Source: JAGLOK01 sp963677605
GTDB lineage: Bacteria; Bacillota; Clostridia; Christensenellales; UMGS416
Length of the DNA stretch: 64,000 nt
Reading direction: 5' to 3'
Assembly (NCBI GenBank): GCA_963677605.2
Contig: CAXXDX010000001.1
Location: 124,001-188,000 of the forward strand
The stretch's first letter is position 1. Each line of letters begins with the position of its first letter. The translations under genes and the position numbers were made by a program. The notes under the pieces are model-generated. The model was not told where the DNA came from. It did not search any database and saw nothing but the letters and a program-made list of their open reading frames with translations. This document shows, piece after piece, positions 25,823-34,208 of the stretch.

Positions 25823-26866
25823 TTATATTTTAACCCGTTTGGGTTTTTTACCAAATCGCATCCTTAAGTATCCTGCGTATGCAGTTGGTGCCGCAAAGAT
25901 TGCGCAAATCCACCACGCGGAATTGTACCCCACAGCCTTATATACAAAAAGCCAATAAAATAAGAATGTAAACACGGCTGTATGTACTATGGAATACAGT
26001 GCGCTCCACCAGTTGTTTTTCTCATCCGAAACAGGAATCATCATTATTAACCAGCCTATAAGAATCCCGGCACCATAAATTAGTGCCATTTTATACAGAG
26101 AACAAAGCGGAGCAATCATAAGCATTAATCTTGAAAAATAATATGCCACAGCACCCGAAAAAACCGGAAGCAATGCAAACTTTAATATATTAACATATAT
26201 TAAAAACGAGTCTTTAAGCTTATTAAAATGCGTTGTGTAATCCTCCCCTTCAAGATAGATAGCATCCATTGGAAATTCAACATAACCAATCCTTTTTGTG
26301 CGCACATCAAGCAGCATTACATTCTCATATTCAAACCGTTCTCCGGATGTATTTATAAGCTGTTTCATAACATCTTTAGGAAATGCTCTGAGTCCGCACT
26401 GCGTATCTCCAAAAGAAAGGCCTGTAAGAAGCTTAAATATTGCAATTGTAATCAGATTGCCAATAAGATTGCCTGTAGGAACATTCTTGCCCTTTAAAAA
26501 GCGTCTTGTGCCAAGTATGAGTTTATCAGGATGTTCATCCATAGCTTTAGCTGCTTCTTTTACCGAAGATGCAGGATGCTGTCCGTCTGCATCGCATGCG
26601 ACAACTCCCAGCAAATCGTCATGCTTGTTCAAGGCATGATTAAAGCCGGTTTTTAACGCTCTGCCCTTGCCCTGATTTACTGCATGATATATTATTTCGC
26701 AATGAGGATACTGTTTTGTTACTTTATCATAAACAGGTGCAAACTCACTTCCGCTTCCATCGTCTACAATAAGAACATCGCTAAACCCTTCACTTTTAAG
26801 TTCATCTAAAAATTCCAACAGTCTGCCGTCAGGTTTATAAGAAGGTATCAAAATAAGTTCTTTCAT
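25823..26866 (-). CDS. Family 2 glycosyltransferase with C-terminal membrane domain
   Basis: This 347-residue protein has an N-terminal GT-A domain (1-215) with VDDGSGS (about 35-41), CDADGQHP (about 91-98) and GDTQCGLRAF, as in dolichyl/polyprenyl-phosphate mannose or glucose synthases. Residues 225-340 form four membrane helices resembling a GtrA-like domain. It probably transfers a sugar from a nucleotide to a polyprenyl carrier for cell-surface glycosylation. TTAGGAG precedes the ATG. It likely shares a transcript with the ECF gene without functional relation. Confidence 0.87.
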   Translation of the reverse strand: MKELILIPSYKPDGRLLEFLDELKSEGFSDVLIVDDGSGSEFAPVYDKVTKQYPHCEIIYHAVNQGKGRALKTGFNHALNKHDDLLGVVACDADGQHPASSVKEAAKAMDEHPDKLILGTRRFLKGKNVPTGNLIGNLITIAIFKLLTGLSFGDTQCGLRAFPKDVMKQLINTSGERFEYENVMLLDVRTKRIGYVEFPMDAIYLEGEDYTTHFNKLKDSFLIYVNILKFALLPVFSGAVAYYFSRLMLMIAPLCSLYKMALIYGAGILIGWLIMMIPVSDEKNNWWSALYSIVHTAVFTFLFYWLFVYKAVGYNSAWWICAIFAAPTAYAGYLRMRFGKKPKRVKI

Positions 26867-27002
26867 TAAATCTCCTAAATATCTCTCCTAAATCCAATCT
26901 ATAATAACATATTAAACATTGCTTTGTCAGCATATTATACTTGTAAATAACACATAAATTTAATAAAATTAAAAACAGCAATAATACAATAAGGAGCATA
27001 AC

Positions 27003-27482
27003 ATGAAAATATTCACACCAATCTTTTGGGCAATTATTTTGATAATTATCGGTCTTGTGATAATTTTAAATCAGGCTTTTGGCTGGAATGTAAAGATTTT
27101 TCCGATAGTCTTTGGAATAATAGTTATTTCAATAGGTATTTCTATAATTGCAGGCCCTCGCAATCAAGGAGCCAATATATTCACCGGCGGTTCAGGTGTT
27201 TCAATCCAAGCAGGAGACAATAACTATATATTCTCCAGTGCTACTATATCACTTGACGATTTAAGCTATGAAAAAGACATTGAAGTAAACAGCATTTTTT
27301 CAAGCGTTAAAATCTTAACCAACGGAAAAAGCGTAAGGATTAAGTCAAACGGCGCTTTCTCTCAAACTGTATTCCCCGACGGATCATCTCTTTCTTTCGG
27401 TGACAGAACATATGAAAGAGATGGAGAAAACACAGTTTACATAACTACAAACTGCGTCTTTGGTTCAATAGAGATAGAATAA
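27003..27482 (+). CDS. LiaF-like membrane protein with cell-envelope-response domain
   Basis: This 159-residue protein has two N-terminal hydrophobic segments (about 8-25 and 30-48) and a C-terminal beta-rich domain (about 70-159) like the LiaF/DUF2154-type module found in cell-envelope stress systems. No LiaS/LiaR pair is adjacent, so a regulatory role is inference only. AAGGAG precedes the ATG. It stands alone and ends at a terminator. Confidence 0.75.
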   Translation: MKIFTPIFWAIILIIIGLVIILNQAFGWNVKIFPIVFGIIVISIGISIIAGPRNQGANIFTGGSGVSIQAGDNNYIFSSATISLDDLSYEKDIEVNSIFSSVKILTNGKSVRIKSNGAFSQTVFPDGSSLSFGDRTYERDGENTVYITTNCVFGSIEIE

Positions 27483-27496
27483 ATTAATAAATATAA

Positions 27497-27527
27497 ATAA
27501 AAAGGCGTTAACAGAACGCCTTTTTAT
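27497..27527. terminator. Terminator between convergent genes
   Basis: AAAAAGGCGTT-AACAG-AACGCCTTTTT forms an 8-bp or longer stem with T runs in both directions, after the LiaF-like gene. Confidence 0.85.
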
Positions 27528-27569
27528 TGTGCAATAACCTAAAACAGGGTGTAGGTTTTTAGGGGCAAA

Positions 27570-27917
27570 TTATTCTTGTACAGATACCATTTCCTCAACA
27601 CACTCACCATAGCTTGCGCTATAGAAGACCTCTATTCTGTAGTCAAGTTCAGTTTCGGCATCTACACAGTCATGAATGGAACAGTAGAAGTTTTCACTTT
27701 CCTTATCCCATTTTTTAATGGTTGTCCAGTCTCCGTCAAAGCGTTGGAGAAAGATAGTTATTCCAACATTATCAGCAGTATCACAAGCTTTTACAGAAGC
27801 ATAAACTTCAAGCTTTCCATCCACTGAAATGTTATAGTATCGGTCATAGTATTTTATTAATCTTAACCTAGTTAGTCCATCATTACCGCAGCCTATGCTG
27901 TCTATCGATTGTGACAT
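27570..27917 (-). CDS. Hypothetical 115-residue protein, probably beta-rich
   Basis: I do not recognise a family. The protein has no signal peptide or membrane segment. It has alternating hydrophobic stretches (YYNISVDGKLEVYASVKAC, DYRIEVFYSASYGE) suggesting a beta-sandwich, and five cysteines. GGAG precedes the ATG. It lies alone, convergent with the LiaF-like gene and 116 bases upstream of the end of the sugar locus. Confidence 0.6.
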   Translation of the reverse strand: MSQSIDSIGCGNDGLTRLRLIKYYDRYYNISVDGKLEVYASVKACDTADNVGITIFLQRFDGDWTTIKKWDKESENFYCSIHDCVDAETELDYRIEVFYSASYGECVEEMVSVQE

Positions 27918-28033
27918 GATGACTCCTTTTTATTACACTCTCATAAGTAAGAGTAGAATTCTTTAAAAAAGGTTGCATCTTTTTTCAAATATAAGGTAAA
28001 TAATTTGTGAACTAACTTTTTGTTTAGTTTATC

Positions 28034-28813
28034 CTACTTTAATCCCTTTTTCGCAAGAAATTTATAACTTGCCCTGAGGCTTTCAATAGGATCGTCTGTA
28101 AAACTATCCTGCTCTACAGCTGCATATTGTATTTCTGTTTCTCTACAAGCTTCTATAATCCTATTCCAGTTAAGGTTTCCTTTGCCAATCTCTGCAAATT
28201 GTTGCTGATCATCTTTAATTCTGAAATCCTTGAAATGGACAACGCTCATTCTTCCGTCAGTCTTATAAATCCAGTTTACAGGATTTTCGCCACCAGCCTG
28301 AACCCAGTAGGTGTCTATTTCAAACTCCACAAATTCAGAATCAAAGCCTTTGACAAGTTTCTGCATCATTGTCTTGCTGCCAATCTTTTCGAATTCGAAT
28401 TTATGGTTATGATATATCAGCCTTTGCCCGTATTCATCAAGTTTTTCACCAATTACGTTGCATTTTTCTATAAATTCTTTTAGTCCGTTTTTGTTGCGAT
28501 ATTCACCGGGCATCGCACCTATACCGACAAATTTACAATCCCACATTTTGTGATAGTCAACAATCCACGGCAAATCATTTTCTAGGTTTTCAAGTCCTGT
28601 GTGCGTTGCACAAACCTCAAGCTCCAGATCTTTGCAAGCTTTGGCATAAATCTTTGCAAGCTTCATATCCACATTGCCGACACCGGATATCTGAACAGCA
28701 TTATATCCAATCTCTTTAATCTGCTCTAAAACTTTAAATATCTCGCTTTCGCTCTTTCCTGAAAGCAGTTCACGTACAGTATATAGCTGAGCTGCTATTT
28801 TAAAATCTCTCAT
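28034..28813 (-). CDS. Sugar-phosphate isomerase/epimerase-like TIM-barrel protein
   Basis: This 259-residue protein of the AP-endonuclease-2/IolE-type TIM-barrel fold has metal-ligand segments CATHTGLE, HNHKFEFEK, FEIDTYWV and VHFKDF, with the last glutamate in AVEQDSF. Such enzymes isomerise or epimerise sugars, inosose or keto-sugars. It is the last gene of a four-gene minus-strand operon, one base after a Gfo/Idh/MocA gene. The substrate is unknown. Confidence 0.88.
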   Translation of the reverse strand: MRDFKIAAQLYTVRELLSGKSESEIFKVLEQIKEIGYNAVQISGVGNVDMKLAKIYAKACKDLELEVCATHTGLENLENDLPWIVDYHKMWDCKFVGIGAMPGEYRNKNGLKEFIEKCNVIGEKLDEYGQRLIYHNHKFEFEKIGSKTMMQKLVKGFDSEFVEFEIDTYWVQAGGENPVNWIYKTDGRMSVVHFKDFRIKDDQQQFAEIGKGNLNWNRIIEACRETEIQYAAVEQDSFTDDPIESLRASYKFLAKKGLK

Positions 28814-28814
28814 T

Positions 28815-29834
28815 TTATCCCTCCGTTAAATAATATTTTTTATTCTTTTTGCTTGATTCATATATGCCAAGCACCATCTTATTGGAGATAATCGCATCTT
28901 CAAGCTTAACATCAAATTCCTCGCCTTTTGCCAAAGATTCATAAAAGGCCTTAATGTACGAATCATGACTGACACCCCAATAAGATTTCTTTCCTTCTAA
29001 TATTATATCTTCTGCAATGACTTTTGTCTCTTTTTTATTGGTATAAAAAAGTTTGTCGTCAAGCATTCTTAAAATACCGTTCTCATAAACAAATTCAAGT
29101 TCGATTTTTGAGTTAATAGCGTGATTATTAGTAGCATAAAAGTTGCCTATTGCACCGTTTTTGTAATAAAAGGCTGCCATAGCTGTGTCTTCCACTTCAA
29201 TAGTTTTATGAAATAAATTATCCACACGTCCTTCAACTGACTCAATTTCACCGCCAATATATCTCATAAGGTCAATTGTATGTACAGCCTGATTTATAAG
29301 CAGTCCTCCGCCTTCGGTTTCCCACTTCCCCCGCCATGAAGAATTGTCATAATATTCATCATCTCGATGCCATGCGACTATAGCTTTCACCGACCTAAGC
29401 TCACCGAGGTTTCCATCTGCAATTTTCTTTTTCATCATTGCAGATGTGTTGTTATACCTGTTTTGAAGAACGACGCTTATTCTTCCCTCGCTTTTTAACT
29501 CTGCCATTTTTAATTGTTTAAGCTCTTCAAAACCTATACCGGCCGGTTTTTCAAGAAGCACATGTTTTCCTGATTCAAGTGCATTTATAGCTATTGGTGT
29601 ATGCAGATAATGAGGTGTCATTATATGAACTGTATCAATATTTTTATCATGCAGCACTTCTTCATAATTACTGCAAACATTGTATCCATAATTATCAGAC
29701 ATATATGACAATACTTCGCTATCAGTATCACAAGCTGTAATAATTCTGCAATTTTCCAGCTTATTAATGCTTCCTATATGCGTATGCGATATTGATCCGC
29801 AACCAATTAATCCAATATTAAATTTAGTATCCAA
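28815..29834 (-). CDS. Gfo/Idh/MocA-family oxidoreductase
   Basis: This 339-residue NAD(P)-dependent sugar dehydrogenase has a Rossmann fold at the N terminus (IGLIGCGSISHTH, about 7-19), the family signature EKPAGI (about 94-99) and a C-terminal substrate domain with GGGLLINQAVHTIDL. The start is TTG with GGTGA upstream. It is paired with a second enzyme of the same family in one operon, suggesting successive oxidation and reduction steps, as in keto-sugar pathways. Confidence 0.9.
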   Translation of the reverse strand: MDTKFNIGLIGCGSISHTHIGSINKLENCRIITACDTDSEVLSYMSDNYGYNVCSNYEEVLHDKNIDTVHIMTPHYLHTPIAINALESGKHVLLEKPAGIGFEELKQLKMAELKSEGRISVVLQNRYNNTSAMMKKKIADGNLGELRSVKAIVAWHRDDEYYDNSSWRGKWETEGGGLLINQAVHTIDLMRYIGGEIESVEGRVDNLFHKTIEVEDTAMAAFYYKNGAIGNFYATNNHAINSKIELEFVYENGILRMLDDKLFYTNKKETKVIAEDIILEGKKSYWGVSHDSYIKAFYESLAKGEEFDVKLEDAIISNKMVLGIYESSKKNKKYYLTEG

Positions 29835-29852
29835 TCAGTCACCTTCCACTAA

Positions 29853-31010
29853 TCAATGAGAGCCTTCAACATCCAACGTAACGTCCGCGCCCGTCTTCTT
29901 TACATCAGAGTTTTTGATTTTTTCCTGAAGCATATCATAAAATTTGTCTTCATCAATAGGCAGCTCCACCCAGTCATCTGTCCATGATGAAAGGTGAATC
30001 GCGTTTGAAAGACTCAATCCGTTGATTCCTTCAACTCCCGGAGACAGTTGATCTTTACCGGATAATATTGCGTCAGTGAAATACTGCATTATACCTATAT
30101 GCCCTGTTTCATTGCCTTTTACGGGTATTTTGCACTCCCAGTTTTCAGGCTTGTCAAAACCTTTCTGGCAGGTTTTTAAATGAGCAGAAGTTTCTTCAAG
30201 GTTGCGCATAAAGGTAATGTCTCCACGCTCAACAACAAGCCTTCCTTTGTCTCCTGATATCTCAAGCCTGTTTGTTCCGGGAGCTTCGCCTGTTGATGTG
30301 ATAAACACTCCTGTTGCTCCGTTCTCATATTCAAAAAAAGCAGTTACATCATCTTCAACTTCTATATCATGGTATTTCCCGTAATCACAAAAAGAACGCA
30401 CGCGTTTTGGAAGTCCGCACATCCACTGCCATAGATCAATATTGTGAGGACATTGATTCAGCAATACACCGCCGCCTTCGCCTTCCCATGTTGCGCGCCA
30501 TCCGCCTGAGTTATAATAAAACTGAGTTCTGTACCAGTCGGTAATGGTCCACACAATACGCTTCAGTTCACCAACTTCGCCGTTTTCAATAAGCTCTTTT
30601 ACTTTCTGATATACGGGATTCGTACGCTGGTTGTACATTATTGTAAATACTTTGTCTGATTTAGCAGCAGCTTCATTAAGTTCTCTTACTGCTTTTGTAT
30701 ATACACCAATCGGTTTTTCAACCAAAACATGTTTCCCGGCCTCAAGAGTTTTTATGCCCATTCCCGGATGATCATAATGCGGCGTAGCAATTATCAAAGC
30801 ATCAATTTTTTTATCCGCAAGAATATCGTCAAATTTCAAATATCCCTTTACGTTGTCGCTAAGGTTTTCTTTTGCCCATTCAAGTCTTTCCGGCTTTATA
30901 TCGCAAACTGCCACAAGCTCCATATTTTTGACTTTACCAGCTTCAATGTTTTTAGCATGACCAGATCCCATATTGCCTATTCCGACAATACCTACTCTTA
31001 CCTTATTCAT
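29853..31010 (-). CDS. Gfo/Idh/MocA-family oxidoreductase
   Basis: This 385-residue dehydrogenase has the nucleotide loop VGIVGIGNMGSGHA (about 5-18), the EKPIGV motif (about 96-101) and GGGVLLNQCPHNIDLWQW in the C-terminal domain. GAGG precedes the ATG. The start overlaps the upstream isomerase gene by eight bases, so they are translationally coupled. The substrate is probably a sugar or cyclitol, but not determined. Confidence 0.9.
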   Translation of the reverse strand: MNKVRVGIVGIGNMGSGHAKNIEAGKVKNMELVAVCDIKPERLEWAKENLSDNVKGYLKFDDILADKKIDALIIATPHYDHPGMGIKTLEAGKHVLVEKPIGVYTKAVRELNEAAAKSDKVFTIMYNQRTNPVYQKVKELIENGEVGELKRIVWTITDWYRTQFYYNSGGWRATWEGEGGGVLLNQCPHNIDLWQWMCGLPKRVRSFCDYGKYHDIEVEDDVTAFFEYENGATGVFITSTGEAPGTNRLEISGDKGRLVVERGDITFMRNLEETSAHLKTCQKGFDKPENWECKIPVKGNETGHIGIMQYFTDAILSGKDQLSPGVEGINGLSLSNAIHLSSWTDDWVELPIDEDKFYDMLQEKIKNSDVKKTGADVTLDVEGSH

Positions 31011-31860
31011 TTACAACCTCCGAAATTATCTTTTTCAAACTGTCTGATGCAAGTTTAAATTTGCCGGCATCACTTTTTTCTTCAAACTCCAACGAGTTTT
31101 CACCTTCCAAGTCATCAAAGCCTTCAAAATGCCCGAGATGAGGCTCCAATGATAAAAATCCTTCATACCCTCTCTTATTAAGCTTCGCGATTATCTCTTT
31201 TATATGTCCATCTCCAAAGCCTGATGGAACAACCTTGCCGTCCTTTGCAACAGCGTCTTTTATATGTATATATACAACATAGTTTTTTAGCAGGTTAAAA
31301 GCGTGAGGGAACGTTTCCACTCCGCATTGAACAAAATTCGCTGGATCAAAAATAAGCTTGAAGTTTGGAGAATTCATAGTCTTATAAAGTTCCAAACATC
31401 TTTCAGCTGTGTCGCCATATATTCCTTTTTCGTTCTCGTGCAAAAGAATTATTTCAGTGTCTGCTACATAGTCACAAAATGTCTTTGTTCGGTTCATTAC
31501 TTCAGCTCTGTATTTATCGGCATCATCTGCATCTAAAAAGTAACTGAACAATCTTATGTATTTTGTGTCAAGAATTTTAGCTATTTCTACAGTGTGCTTA
31601 AAAAGTTCAAAATGTGGCTCAAATGGATCATCAATTTTAATCTTTCCTAGCGGTGAACCAACCGCCGAAACTTTTATTCCTGCCCCATCAAGCTCTTGCT
31701 TTAGCTTTTTTACTTCATCTAGGCTATGATCTGTGATGTTTCTTCCGTTTACGCCTCGGATTTCAATATACCCTATTCCCAATTTGTTGATCTGCTTTAA
31801 TTGTTCGCTAAAATCAGGTGAAATCTCGTCCGAAAAACCGGTCAATGTGAATGTGCTCAT
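31003..31860 (-). CDS. Sugar-phosphate isomerase/epimerase-like TIM-barrel protein
   Basis: This 285-residue protein of the same TIM-barrel superfamily as the last operon gene has LLHENEKGIYGD, IFDPANF, VYIHIKDA and SLEPHLGHF as likely metal and substrate segments. It is the first gene of the operon, reading away from a divergent AraC regulator. On the minus strand a TATAAT box lies about 40 bases before the ATG. The substrate is unknown. Confidence 0.88.
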   Translation of the reverse strand: MSTFTLTGFSDEISPDFSEQLKQINKLGIGYIEIRGVNGRNITDHSLDEVKKLKQELDGAGIKVSAVGSPLGKIKIDDPFEPHFELFKHTVEIAKILDTKYIRLFSYFLDADDADKYRAEVMNRTKTFCDYVADTEIILLHENEKGIYGDTAERCLELYKTMNSPNFKLIFDPANFVQCGVETFPHAFNLLKNYVVYIHIKDAVAKDGKVVPSGFGDGHIKEIIAKLNKRGYEGFLSLEPHLGHFEGFDDLEGENSLEFEEKSDAGKFKLASDSLKKIISEVVNE

Positions 31861-31993
31861 GAGAAAACCTCTCTTTAAATGATTTCTGGATTGATTATAC
31901 TACTTTTTTATCTATGTTGTATTGTTAATGTTGTGAAATTGTTTGCAAATATTGCGCTGTATGGTATTATTGTTTTACTGTAGGGAGTGAGCA

Positions 31994-32851
31994 ATGAAAG
32001 ATACCACTTTAATCAATGTAGATACCGAAAAGATATTTTACCTTCATTCAAAAAGCCCAGACTGTAACGTCGAGATTCATTTACATGATTCATATGAAAT
32101 ATTTATGGCTCTTTCGCCAAATATTCGTTATCACATTGAAGGCAATGCATATAACCTCAATAAAGGTGATATAGTTATTACCAACGAAAAAGAAATACAC
32201 AAGCCTGCTGTTTATACAAAAGATGTTTATGAAAGGCAGTTCATTCAATTCAGCCCTTCTATTTTTGCTCATTTTTTTAATGATAAATATAATCCGCTAA
32301 AAATCTTTGAGAACCGTCAATTAGGCCAAAACAATAAAATATCATTTGAAAATCCGAGAGGCAATCCAGCACTGGAGATATTTTCAGAAATAGAAAAGCT
32401 AAGCAAAAGCAAAAGCTCAAAAAACACTATAATAATAAAAACTCTGCTAATTAAACTTTTAACAGAGCTTGAAGAACGATATCAATCATCTTTTGCAGAT
32501 GAAAGCGTGATTTTAAAGCCTGATGAGCGAATAGAGGCCGTAATTGATGATTTAAACAATAATTACAGCAAACCTTTTTGTCTTGACGAAATAAGCCATA
32601 ATCACTTTATGGATAAATATTATCTTTGCCATCTGTTTAAGAAAACAACAGGCTTCACGTTAGTCGAATATCTTCAGTCAAAAAGAATACAAAATGCCAA
32701 AATGCTGATTTCTCAAGGAATAGGCATAATGGAATCTGCAAGGCTCTCAGGATTTTCCGAATATTCTAATTTCTATAAAACTTTCACCCAGCTAGTAAAA
32801 ATGCCGCCAAAGAAGTATAAAGATTACTTGTCATCATTAAAAACATCCTAG
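31994..32851 (+). CDS. AraC-family transcription activator
   Basis: This 285-residue regulator has an N-terminal cupin-like ligand domain (about 10-150; EIHLHDSYEIFM and KGDIVITNEKEIHKP) and a C-terminal pair of helix-turn-helix motifs (about 185-280; HLFKKTTGFTLVEYLQSKRI and ESARLSGFSEYSNFYKTF). It is divergent from the isomerase/dehydrogenase operon and is probably its sugar-responsive activator. GGGAG precedes the ATG. Confidence 0.9.
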   Translation: MKDTTLINVDTEKIFYLHSKSPDCNVEIHLHDSYEIFMALSPNIRYHIEGNAYNLNKGDIVITNEKEIHKPAVYTKDVYERQFIQFSPSIFAHFFNDKYNPLKIFENRQLGQNNKISFENPRGNPALEIFSEIEKLSKSKSSKNTIIIKTLLIKLLTELEERYQSSFADESVILKPDERIEAVIDDLNNNYSKPFCLDEISHNHFMDKYYLCHLFKKTTGFTLVEYLQSKRIQNAKMLISQGIGIMESARLSGFSEYSNFYKTFTQLVKMPPKKYKDYLSSLKTS

Positions 32852-32860
32852 CTAGAATAT

Positions 32861-34078
32861 TTATTTGCCTATAAACGGCCTAGCAATAGCTGAAAAAGCC
32901 TTTATCGCGATTCCTTCCATATCTTTTTTCACACCAAGGAATTCTTTCCTTATTTCAATATGCTGAGGACAGGCTTTTTCGCATTTTCCACAATCAATAC
33001 ATGTTGACGTCCAGTGTGGCTTTCCGTCAACAGTCTTAATTCCGGTAAACATAGCATAGTCCATTTTTGATCTGTTATTCTTAAACATATGATGCATGTT
33101 ATAGTACTTAAATGTATCGGGAATATTAATTCCGGAAGGGCAAGGCATACAATACCCGCATCCGGTGCATCCAACAACCATAAGCTCCTGATATTTATTG
33201 CGTACTTTTTCAATAATATCCCGCTCTTGTTCCCCAAGGCTTCCCGGTAAGGTCTTTTCAGCAATTGCTATGTTTTCTTTAATATGCTCCATCTCATTCA
33301 TACCAGACAACACTACTGTTACCGCAGGATTATTATAAACATGGCTAAATGCCCATTCTGCCGGACTTTTCTTAACCGCTGCTGTATTGTAAATATCCTT
33401 CACCTCTTGGGGCGGCTCTCCAACAAGAAGCCCTCCTCTAAGCGGTTCCATTACAATAACTCCCATGTTTTTTTCAGCGGCACGATTTATGCCTGAAATT
33501 CCTGCCTGAAAATTTTCATCAAGAATATTATACTGGACCTGTACAAAATCCCAGTCATAATCGTCAATAATAGTCATAAATTCTTCCCGGCTGCCATGAA
33601 ATGAAAATCCTACATAACGCACCTTTTTCTCGCTTTTTATCCTATTGAGAAACGAAAAAATATCAAGCTTTTTCATCCTTTCCCAAGTAGGTCCGTCGAG
33701 AGAGTGCATAAGATAATAATCAATATAATCTACTTTTAGCCGCTCCAGCTGTTTTTCAAAGATCTCGTCAATCTTTTCCTTTTTAAATATCATCATACAG
33801 GGAAGCTTAGTTGCGATATAAACCTTGTCTCTGATTTTTTTATCAGAAAGAATATAGTCTCCCAAAAACATTTCCGAAGTTCCTCTGTGATATGGCCATG
33901 CAGTATCAAGATAGTTTACTCCGTTTTCAATTGCATAAAGCACCTGCTCTTTTGCAAGTTCAGGATCAAACGCATTAAGCATTCCTCCATCTCTGCCGCC
34001 TTTTTGTTTAAACCTCATGCATCCAAAACCTAGGGCAGACAACTTATCTTCAGACTTCGGCATTTTTCTGTATTGCAT
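32861..34078 (-). CDS. Aldo/keto reductase with C-terminal 4Fe-4S domain
   Basis: This 405-residue protein is an aldo/keto reductase barrel (1-310) followed by a two-cluster ferredoxin-like region (about 315-390) with CTGCGYCMPCPSG and CIDCGKCEKACPQH. Such proteins are common in anaerobes; the electron partner and substrate are unknown. A GTG two codons upstream could start translation, but GGAG lies five bases before the ATG at 34078. It is convergent with the AraC gene and sits within the sugar locus. Confidence 0.88.
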   Translation of the reverse strand: MQYRKMPKSEDKLSALGFGCMRFKQKGGRDGGMLNAFDPELAKEQVLYAIENGVNYLDTAWPYHRGTSEMFLGDYILSDKKIRDKVYIATKLPCMMIFKKEKIDEIFEKQLERLKVDYIDYYLMHSLDGPTWERMKKLDIFSFLNRIKSEKKVRYVGFSFHGSREEFMTIIDDYDWDFVQVQYNILDENFQAGISGINRAAEKNMGVIVMEPLRGGLLVGEPPQEVKDIYNTAAVKKSPAEWAFSHVYNNPAVTVVLSGMNEMEHIKENIAIAEKTLPGSLGEQERDIIEKVRNKYQELMVVGCTGCGYCMPCPSGINIPDTFKYYNMHHMFKNNRSKMDYAMFTGIKTVDGKPHWTSTCIDCGKCEKACPQHIEIRKEFLGVKKDMEGIAIKAFSAIARPFIGK

Positions 34079-34176
34079 ATTCACTCCTTAAAGTTCTGTC
34101 AGTTTATTATATCAAACTTTTCTTTATTTATAATAATATAAATTTCTGGCCGGAAACTAGATTATATAAGATTGAT

Positions 34177-34208
34177 AAAAGCCTTTCAGATAAAGAAAGG
34201 CTTTTTTA
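34177..34208 (-). terminator. Terminator after the GH38 gene
   Basis: A 9-10-bp stem AAAGCCTTTC/GAAAGGCTTT is followed on the minus strand by TTTTATC, directly after the alpha-mannosidase stop. Exact ends are uncertain by a base or two. Confidence 0.75.
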